Origin: Bacteroidales bacterium | GTDB taxonomy: Bacteria; Bacteroidota; Bacteroidia; Bacteroidales; Paludibacteraceae | Direction: 5' to 3' | Length of the DNA stretch: 6,213 nucleotides | Assembly: GCA_900767595.1 (NCBI GenBank) | Contig: CAAFZS010000036.1 | Location: forward strand, 1 to 6,213 | Part shown: one piece after another, positions 1-4,883 of the stretch | Layout of the letters: each line of letters begins with the position of its first letter | How positions within the stretch are numbered: the stretch's first letter is position 1 | Program-made: the position numbers and the translations under genes | Notes under the pieces: generated by a model | What the model saw: only the letters and a program-made list of their open reading frames with translations | Told to the model about the DNA's origin: nothing | Databases searched by the model: none

Positions 1-41
1 AGTTTAGAGTGTAGAGTAGTGGAGAGTGTAGAGTTGAGAGT
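1..41. repeat. Degenerate TAGAGTT-type heptamer repeat inside trmN6, block A
   Basis: On the plus strand this block parses into GTTTAGA, GTGTAGA, GTAGT, GGAGA, GTGTAGA, GTTGAGA and GTGTA, which are 5-7 bp units of one family. It lies inside the reading frame of the minus-strand methyltransferase (residues 109-121, TLNSTLSTTLHSK) with no stop codon. By comparison with YfiC the position is the loop between the ADIQ-like strand and the strand that leads to NPPY. The block probably continues past the left edge. Confidence 0.8.
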
Positions 42-365
42 GTAATCTTGTAACGAGATGTGTTGTGCGACGAGGCGGTCGGACCAAGGACTAGTGGCGA
101 AGTTAGCTGCCGCCTGCTGTGCCGCGGCTTCATCAATATCAATCCCCACGATATGCGCGTTAGCAAATCGCTGCGCTAACATCAACGCTATCACCCCACT
201 GCCAGTGCCTATATCTAAAAAGTTTAGAGTTGAGAGTTTAGAGTTTAGAGTAGTGTAGAGTTTAGAGTTTAGAGGCTCCGCCCAGGCACCTAACAAGACG
301 GCGTCGGTGCCGACTTTCATGGCACAATGCTCATCCTCAATATCGAATTGCTTAAACCTAAACAT
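1..365 (-). CDS. trmN6: tRNA1(Val) (adenine(37)-N6)-methyltransferase, N-terminal part (cut by window edge)
   Basis: The minus-strand frame is open from the ATG at 365-363 to the window edge (121 complete codons). The protein starts MFRFKQFDIEDEHCAMKVGT and continues DAVLLGAWA, which closely matches the N-terminus of E. coli YfiC/TrmN6 (FKQF, then CAMKVGTDGILLGAWA) as I remember it. The SAM-binding motif I, FLDIGTGSG, lies at residues 49-57, followed by ALMLAQR (60-66), the acidic strand end GIDIDEAAA (74-82) and SPW.DR (92-97). The family methylates N6 of A37 in tRNA1(Val), using S-adenosylmethionine in the cytoplasm. The catalytic NPPY motif would lie beyond the edge and is not seen. Residues 32-48 and 109-121 are encoded by heptamer-repeat DNA and look like loop insertions: about 20 residues separate GAWA from LDIG, where E. 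coli has about 8. No Shine-Dalgarno and no promoter motif is visible upstream; read-through from the permease gene is possible. An intact or an already decaying gene are both possible, because the rest is unseen. Confidence 0.85.
   Translation of the reverse strand, partial: MFRFKQFDIEDEHCAMKVGTDAVLLGAWAEPLNSKLYTTLNSKLSTLNFLDIGTGSGVIALMLAQRFANAHIVGIDIDEAAAQQAAANFATSPWSDRLVAQHISLQDYTLNSTLSTTLHSK
222..273. repeat. GTTTAGA heptamer repeat inside trmN6, block B
   Basis: On the plus strand the units are GTTTAGA, GTTGAGA, GTTTAGA, GTTTAGA, GTAGT, GTAGA, GTTTAGA and GTTTAGA. They encode residues 32-48 (LNSKLYTTLNSKLSTLN) of the minus-strand methyltransferase, between GAWAEP and FLDIG. A pure heptamer array would put TAA in frame once every 21 nt. 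Here both places where TAA would fall carry variant units, giving TAC (255-257) and TCA (231-233), so the frame stays open. This is the same repeat family as the block at 1-41. Confidence 0.85.
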
Positions 366-460
366 TGATTTTTTGTCTGATTTTTATGGATTTGATTTTC
401 TTTTCGTCCTTACTTAGATTTTTTTAGCGTCGCGTTTGTTTTTCCGGTAGACCTTGTCGC
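366..460. other. AT-rich intergenic DNA upstream of trmN6
   Basis: No gene or recognisable promoter is seen here. The plus strand is rich in GATTTT words (367-400), the same word that recurs in the 134-bp repeat but in the opposite sense to the adjacent left copy. A short inverted pair, TAGCGT (426-431) and ACGCTA (462-467), spans its junction with the repeat. The repeat element may extend into this segment, but the right-hand copy is cut at the window end before this can be compared. Confidence 0.4.
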
Positions 461-594
461 TACGCTATTAAAATCCTATAAGGGATTTACTTAAAATCGT
501 TTGAGCATTTGTTTTTATTTCGCTGCGCTCAAAAATCTTATAAAAATCTTTATTTCAAAATCTTACTAAAAATCATTTGTGGAATCTGTGAGAG
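461..594 (-). repeat. 134-bp interspersed repeat, left copy
   Basis: This segment is the reverse complement of 6080-6213 with 3 mismatches in 134 positions and no gaps (about 98% identity). The differences fall at 475/6199, 502/6172 and 577/6097. Read on the minus strand it begins CTCTCACAGATTCCACA and continues with spaced GATTTT words and the core GAGCGCAGCG. It starts 6 bp beyond the stop codon of the minus-strand permease gene, in the same sense relative to that gene as the right copy has to kbl. It contains no ORF of useful length. Its function is unknown; a 3'-UTR or terminator-like element, or a non-autonomous mobile repeat, are the main possibilities. Confidence 0.92.
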
Positions 595-600
595 ATAAAT

Positions 601-1299
601 CTACATCATTTCAACCACATTTTCAATAACCAGATAGACCCCAAACCCAAGGAATAGCACCGCACACGCGTAGCGGAACCATTTCTCAAACGACTGCACT
701 TTCTTCGTCAACACCTCCGTATTCACCATACTATAACTAATCAACCACGCTAAAACCATAATCGGCAACCCCGTCCCTAACCCAAACACAACCGGCATCA
801 CCCACGTCCAGGCACTCTCTAAACTAACCGACATCTCAATCATCGTAAAGAAATACATCAAGCGGTGCGGACAAAAAGCAATCGCAAAGAAAATACCTAA
901 CATAAACGCCCACAACCAACTGCTCTTGTCATCTACCGTCTGCAACCACTTACTCACCCCGTGATCGTGGTCGTGATGATGGTGACCGCTAAACAACAAC
1001 AGCACACCGCAAACCAACATAAACGCCGCTAACAACGGCTCCCCCCAATGCTCCAAAAAATGATGTATCCCGTCCGTGTGCGCACCCATAATAAAAGGAA
1101 TACTGAGCAGCACATACGTCACCAGCTTACCCATCACAAACATCCCGCCCGTAATCAATACCCGCTTGCGATTTTGCATCTCGCGGTCAATATATCCGAT
1201 GGCTGCAATCGAGGTGAATAACGTACAAGGATCTAAAATCATCAAGAATCCCAAGAGTAGGGACGTCAAAAGTGCAGATAAAAGTGAAAAAGAGGCCAT
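601..1299 (-). CDS. ArsG/DsbD-like six-helix membrane permease
   Basis: A 232-residue integral membrane protein with about six hydrophobic segments near residues 4-22, 47-70, 87-104, 127-147, 164-188 and 207-226. The motifs DPCT (Cys25) at the end of helix 1 and AFCPH (Cys143) in helix 4 are the paired cysteines of the DsbD/CcdA-type fold. The flanking sequences (RKRVLITGG, PVVFGLGTGLPI, FEKWFRY) resemble Bacteroidetes proteins named ArsG-family permeases, or sulfite exporter/cytochrome c biogenesis transmembrane proteins. A loop after helix 3 holds HHHHDHDH (106-113), a likely metal-binding stretch. Where ArsG proteins usually read CPYSG or CPPSA, this one has CPHRL, so its substrate may differ. 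The length is normal for the family. The ATG at 1299-1297 gives the first helix directly and lies about 28 nt from a good -7 box; there is no Shine-Dalgarno. The class is fairly sure, but transport of arsenicals, metal or reducing equivalents cannot be told apart here. Confidence 0.75.
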   Translation of the reverse strand: MASFSLLSALLTSLLLGFLMILDPCTLFTSIAAIGYIDREMQNRKRVLITGGMFVMGKLVTYVLLSIPFIMGAHTDGIHHFLEHWGEPLLAAFMLVCGVLLLFSGHHHHDHDHGVSKWLQTVDDKSSWLWAFMLGIFFAIAFCPHRLMYFFTMIEMSVSLESAWTWVMPVVFGLGTGLPIMVLAWLISYSMVNTEVLTKKVQSFEKWFRYACAVLFLGFGVYLVIENVVEMM

Positions 1300-1322
1300 T
1301 ATTGCTTAAAAATTTAAAAAAG

Positions 1323-1355
1323 TTTTGCAAAGATAAGAAAATTTTTGTAACTTTG
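1323..1355 (+). promoter_or_regulatory. Bacteroidetes-type promoter of the kinase-gdhA-kbl operon
   Basis: A -33 box TTTTG (1323-1327) is followed by 20 bp and then TAACTTTG (1348-1355), which fits the Bacteroidetes housekeeping -7 consensus TAnnTTTG exactly. Only 9 nt separate the -7 box from the kinase ATG at 1365, so the predicted leader is only a few nucleotides long. The prediction is by motif only. Confidence 0.75.
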
Positions 1356-1358
1356 CAA
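1325..1358. repeat. Inverted repeat TTGCAAAG/CTTTGCAA forming the divergent promoter
   Basis: TTGCAAAG (1325-1332) and CTTTGCAA (1351-1358) are a perfect 8-bp inverted pair separated by 18 bp. With one mismatch the arms extend to 11 bp. Each arm supplies the -33 trinucleotide of one promoter and the TTTG of the other. The symmetry may simply follow from two overlapping promoters, or it may also serve as an operator for a dimeric regulator. Confidence 0.75.
1328..1358 (-). promoter_or_regulatory. Bacteroidetes-type promoter of the permease gene
   Basis: On the minus strand, TTG (1358-1356) is followed by 20 bp and then TATCTTTG (1335-1328), again a full TAnnTTTG match. The ATG lies about 28 nt downstream. 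This promoter occupies nearly the same DNA as the divergent plus-strand promoter, each -7 box covering the other's -33 region. Confidence 0.72.
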
Positions 1359-1364
1359 GCGAAA

Positions 1365-3500
1365 ATGAAAAAAATCTTTAAAATAGTCTTTTTTTCGTTG
1401 GTTTTGATCGGATGTACCCCCGCTCACGAGGTCAAACATATCCAATCTACCCTCCTTCACCGAATGAACTATGCCGATGAACGAACAAACCTCATCATCT
1501 CTGCTATCGGCTTAGGCGAGATTGACTCGCTACGCCAAGTGGCACGGCAAAGTGACGGAGTACAATTCTTCATCTTCGATTCCTACCAAATGGTCTATTG
1601 GTCCGACCACCGCCTCGCTGCCGAGTCTCTCAAGGTAACCAACGATAGCGACTGGTGCTATGTGGCTTTTACCAATGCCCATACCATAGGCAAATGGACC
1701 CGAGCCGGTGACTACCATATCCTGACCATCATCCCCGTCAAATATAACTACCCAAGCGAGAATAAACACTTCCACAACGTCTTCTTCCCGCCTTTCAAAG
1801 GCGATGAGGCTTGGGAACTGAATCCGTCCGCGGGAACGTATAATCTCTTCTCTAACCAAGGTCGGTTCATCTGCTCCCTTGAACGAGTAACTCGTGTCGA
1901 GCAGGAAGATGAAGCTCTGGAGACCTTCCTTGCCGAGAAAGGCATAGGCGATAGTAAGCACTCCCAAGCCCGAACACGAACGTACTTTGTCCTTACCATT
2001 GGACTGTTCGTTATCCTCCTACTCATCGGCCTCATCGGACTAATACGCGCCCACGGCTTCAAAAACCTCAAACTCAGCACGAAGTTCCAATATACGATGA
2101 TTGCCCTCCTCTTTGTGAGCTTCATCTATATCTTCGCTATGACCATCATCTATGTCCAACGCAATAGCGCCCAACGGCAACGGGATACCATCGAAGCCAA
2201 GTGCCGCTATGTCCAGTCTGCCCTCCAAAATATGTACTACTGGGATGTGCGCCTGACCGAACGGAACACCCAAGGACTCAATATCGACCTACGCGACCTC
2301 AGTATCTCTTACGAAACCGACATTAATGTCTATGGTATGAATGGTATGCTGCTGGGTACCTCCACGCCCATCCTCTTTGACCATAGTATTATGAGCCGGC
2401 ACGTGCCACCCGAACCGTTCTTCTCCCTCAAACCTATCGTCACGGCGGAAGAACACGTGGGCGAGATCAAATACTTAGTAGGGTATATCCCCTTCTATAA
2501 CGGCAGTTTTATGCAGATAGGCTATATCTCCGTTCCCTCGTTTATATCCTCTAACGAGATCTTTGAACAGATAGATAACTACCTCGCACGCCTGCTCCCT
2601 GTCTATCTCATCGTCCTTATCTTAGCCCTATTCGCTTCCTTATGGATAGCGCGCTCTCTCACCTCCTCCTTCGAGAAAATAGCTAATAAAATGCGCCACT
2701 ACCGCTTCGGGAAAGAGGATAACCATATTCTGTACGATAAGAACGACGAACTGGGCGAACTCGTCAAACGTTACAACGAACTCGTGGACGAACTCGAACT
2801 GTCCACCCGCCGACTCGCCCGCTCCGAACGCGAAGGCGCTTGGCGGACCATGGCCCGACAAGTGGCGCACGAGATCAATAACCCCCTCACACCTATGAAA
2901 CTGACTATCCAACAGCTTCAACGAACCAAGGGTACCGAACGCTTCGACGAGTATTTTGCCAAATCCACTACTATGCTCGTCCAACAAATAGATAACCTCA
3001 GCCATATCGCCCAGTCTTTCTCCACCTTTGCTAAGATGCCCGAAGTCCAGACCTCCGTCGTCGATGTGGCCGCTAAACTGTCCGCCGTTATCGCGATGTT
3101 CGCTAACGAGACCATCCCCGTTCGCTATATCGGTCCCGATCAAGGAGTGACCGCCCTCGCCGATGACGAACAGATATCCCAAGTGTTTACCAACATCATC
3201 AAAAATGCTTTACAAGCCCTCGAGAATAGCGAAGACGGCGATATCATCGTTCGCCTCACCGAAAAAGAAAATCAGGTCGAGATTAGCTTCTCCGATAACG
3301 GACCCGGTATTCCGGAAGAGATACAAGACAAGATCTTTACCCCTAACTTCACCACTAAATCCGCCGGCTCCGGCTTAGGACTGGCTATCTCAAAAAACAT
3401 CATCAACGGATGTGACGGAAAAATAAGTTTTACTACCTCCAACAAAGGCACAACATTTTATATTTATTTAATTCATTCAAATCATCATGAAAACAGCTGA
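1365..3500 (+). CDS. NtrY-like membrane sensor histidine kinase (HAMP, HisKA, HATPase)
   Basis: A 711-residue sensor kinase. Residues 1-17 form a signal segment ending LVLIGC, a plausible lipobox with Cys17. A sensory region follows (about 20-205, Cys98 and Cys170, with a VYWSDHR stretch reminiscent of Bacteroidetes kinases), then TM1 (207-227), a short basic loop, TM2 (243-264), a second outer domain (265-408), TM3 (409-428) and a HAMP-like linker (429-480). The H-box is VAHEINNPLTP with His502. The N-box centres on Asn614 (NIIKNALQAL). G1 is DNGPGIP (644-650), the F-box lies at KIFTP (656-660) and G2 is GSGLGL (668-673), so all ATP-binding motifs are present. The HEINNPLTP box is typical of NtrB/NtrY-type kinases. 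The frame is open upstream to 1272, but the ATG at 1365 is preferred: it starts the signal segment and follows the promoter. The 3' end overlaps gdhA by 14 bp, implying translational coupling. No response regulator is in the window. The ligand and partner are unknown. Confidence 0.9.
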   Translation: MKKIFKIVFFSLVLIGCTPAHEVKHIQSTLLHRMNYADERTNLIISAIGLGEIDSLRQVARQSDGVQFFIFDSYQMVYWSDHRLAAESLKVTNDSDWCYVAFTNAHTIGKWTRAGDYHILTIIPVKYNYPSENKHFHNVFFPPFKGDEAWELNPSAGTYNLFSNQGRFICSLERVTRVEQEDEALETFLAEKGIGDSKHSQARTRTYFVLTIGLFVILLLIGLIGLIRAHGFKNLKLSTKFQYTMIALLFVSFIYIFAMTIIYVQRNSAQRQRDTIEAKCRYVQSALQNMYYWDVRLTERNTQGLNIDLRDLSISYETDINVYGMNGMLLGTSTPILFDHSIMSRHVPPEPFFSLKPIVTAEEHVGEIKYLVGYIPFYNGSFMQIGYISVPSFISSNEIFEQIDNYLARLLPVYLIVLILALFASLWIARSLTSSFEKIANKMRHYRFGKEDNHILYDKNDELGELVKRYNELVDELELSTRRLARSEREGAWRTMARQVAHEINNPLTPMKLTIQQLQRTKGTERFDEYFAKSTTMLVQQIDNLSHIAQSFSTFAKMPEVQTSVVDVAAKLSAVIAMFANETIPVRYIGPDQGVTALADDEQISQVFTNIIKNALQALENSEDGDIIVRLTEKENQVEISFSDNGPGIPEEIQDKIFTPNFTTKSAGSGLGLAISKNIINGCDGKISFTTSNKGTTFYIYLIHSNHHENS
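3454..3486 (+). promoter_or_regulatory. AT-rich tail of the kinase gene acting as the gdhA leader
   Basis: The last kinase codons before the gdhA ATG are far richer in A/T than the rest of the gene and encode FYIYLIHSN. Bacteroidetes genes commonly start behind such unstructured A/T-rich leaders instead of a Shine-Dalgarno. No TAnnTTTG promoter motif is found just upstream, so gdhA most likely depends on read-through from 1323-1355. A weak internal promoter cannot be excluded. Confidence 0.4.
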
Positions 3501-4833
3501 AATTATGCAGCAATTAGCTGCAAAGCACCCGGGCGAAGCAGAGTATCTGCAAGCCGTTGAAGAAGTTCTCAATTCGATTGAACAAGTGTACAACCAACAT
3601 CCTGAGTTCGAAAAAGCTCAGATTATCGAGCGTATGGTCGAACCCGAACGTATCTACACCTTCCGCGTGACTTGGATCGACGATGCCGGTAAGGTTCAAA
3701 CCAACCTTGGCTACCGCGTTCAGTTCAACTCCGCCATCGGTCCCTACAAAGGCGGTCTGCGCTTCCACAAAGCCGTTACCCCTTCTATGCTTAAGTTCCT
3801 GGGCTTCGAACAGACCTTCAAAAACGCACTCACCACGCTCCCCATGGGTGGCGGTAAAGGCGGCTCGGACTTCGACCCCGTTGGCAAGTCTGACGCTGAG
3901 ATCATGCGCTTCTGCCAAGCGTTTATGCTCGAACTCTGGCGCTGCATTGGTCCCGATAAGGATATACCTGCCGGTGACGTCGGCGTAGGCGGACGCGAGA
4001 TCGGTTTCCTCAATGGTATGTATTCCAAACTCTCCCAACAATACCACACCGGCGTACTCACCGGCAAAGGAATGACGTGGGGCGGCTCTATCCTTCGTCC
4101 TGAAGCTACCGGCTTCGGCGCCCTCTATTTCACCCAACACGTCCTCGAAACAGCCGGTAAGGACATCAAAGGCAAGACCGTAGCCGTTTCCGGTTTCGGA
4201 AACGTAGCTTGGGGCGCTGCTACCAAAGCCGTTGAACTCGGTGCCAAGGTCGTAGCCGTCTCCGGTCCCGATGGTGTATGCGAAATCAAAGACGGTATCA
4301 CCAAAGAGATGATTGACTATATGCTCGTGATGCGTGCTTCCAACCGCAATAAAGTACAAGATATGGCGGATAAGTTCCCCGGCAAAGCCGTCTTCACTCC
4401 CGGCAAGAAATCCTGGTCCGTGAAGTGCGACATCGCTCTGCCTTCTGCCTTCCAAAACGAACTGAGCGAAGAGGACGCCAAAGAACTCGTTAAGAACGGC
4501 ACTTGGTGCTGCTGCGAGATCTCGAATATGGGCTGCCAACCCGGCGCTATCCATTACTTCCAATCCGTTCCCGGCTTCCTCTTCGCTCCCGGCAAAGCCG
4601 TTAACGCAGGCGGCGTAGCTACCTCCGGACTGGAGATGACCCAAAACGCTGAACATATATCCTGGGACGGCAAGGAAGTCGATGAGCGTCTGCACTCGAT
4701 CATGCGCTCTATCCACGAACAATGCGTTAAATTCGGTACCCAACCCGACGGCACCATCGACTACGTCAAAGGCGCTAACATCGCCGGCTTCATGAAAGTG
4801 GCCCAAGCTATGCTCGAACAAGGAGTTCTTTAA
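3487..4833 (+). CDS. gdhA: NADP-type glutamate dehydrogenase
   Basis: This 448-residue protein has the usual length of the hexameric small GDH class. It catalyses reductive amination of 2-oxoglutarate with ammonium to glutamate in the cytoplasm. Substrate-site motifs are PYKGGLRFH (Lys88), LPMGGGKGG (Lys124) and PAGDVGVGG (Asp164), which match Lys92, Lys128 and Asp168 of E. coli GdhA at a constant offset of four. The Rossmann fingerprint GFGNVA lies at 236-241, and the second strand ends in Ser259 rather than an acidic residue, which suits NADP. The C-terminal APGKAVNAGG and VKGANIAGF motifs are present. The segment at 341-353 reads CCCEISNMGC.QPG where E. coli has a GANMPTT-type sequence, and three consecutive cysteines there are unusual. 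The start overlaps the kinase stop by 14 bp and matches the N-terminus of Bacteroides GdhA proteins. No terminator follows, so read-through into kbl is likely. Confidence 0.96.
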   Translation: MKTAEIMQQLAAKHPGEAEYLQAVEEVLNSIEQVYNQHPEFEKAQIIERMVEPERIYTFRVTWIDDAGKVQTNLGYRVQFNSAIGPYKGGLRFHKAVTPSMLKFLGFEQTFKNALTTLPMGGGKGGSDFDPVGKSDAEIMRFCQAFMLELWRCIGPDKDIPAGDVGVGGREIGFLNGMYSKLSQQYHTGVLTGKGMTWGGSILRPEATGFGALYFTQHVLETAGKDIKGKTVAVSGFGNVAWGAATKAVELGAKVVAVSGPDGVCEIKDGITKEMIDYMLVMRASNRNKVQDMADKFPGKAVFTPGKKSWSVKCDIALPSAFQNELSEEDAKELVKNGTWCCCEISNMGCQPGAIHYFQSVPGFLFAPGKAVNAGGVATSGLEMTQNAEHISWDGKEVDERLHSIMRSIHEQCVKFGTQPDGTIDYVKGANIAGFMKVAQAMLEQGVL

Positions 4834-4838
4834 AAAAA

Positions 4839-4883
4839 CTAGATTAACTAGATTAACTAGAATAGCTAGAATTGCTAGAATAT
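4839..4883. repeat. Five tandem 9-mers of the CTAGAWTNN type before kbl
   Basis: The units are CTAGATTAA, CTAGATTAA, CTAGAATAG, CTAGAATTG and CTAGAATAT, contiguous and without gaps. The array fills nearly all of the 48-nt spacer between the gdhA stop and the kbl start, and the last unit shares two bases with the kbl ATG. It therefore forms the ribosome-loading region of kbl in place of a Shine-Dalgarno. Five CTAG tetramers in 45 bp is striking, as CTAG is avoided in many bacterial genomes. The unit resembles the TAGAGTT heptamer within trmN6 in sharing a TAGA core. Confidence 0.9.

Noticed and set aside
58..258. A 66-codon plus-strand frame at the left end
   Set aside because: It is the antisense of the trmN6 SAM-binding region and ends within the heptamer repeats.
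1..273. A CRISPR array suggested by the repeated units at the left end
   Set aside because: The units are only 5-7 bp, mostly contiguous with no spacers, and lie within a protein-coding frame.
500..533. TTTGAGC/GCTCAAA hairpin in the left repeat as a terminator
   Set aside because: The 7-bp stem has a 20-nt loop and no adjoining T-run, and a mismatch in the right copy breaks it, so the structure is not preserved.
1272..1364. An upstream extension of the kinase frame starting at 1272
   Set aside because: It would overlap the start of the minus-strand permease gene, precede the promoter and bury the signal segment 31 residues into the protein.
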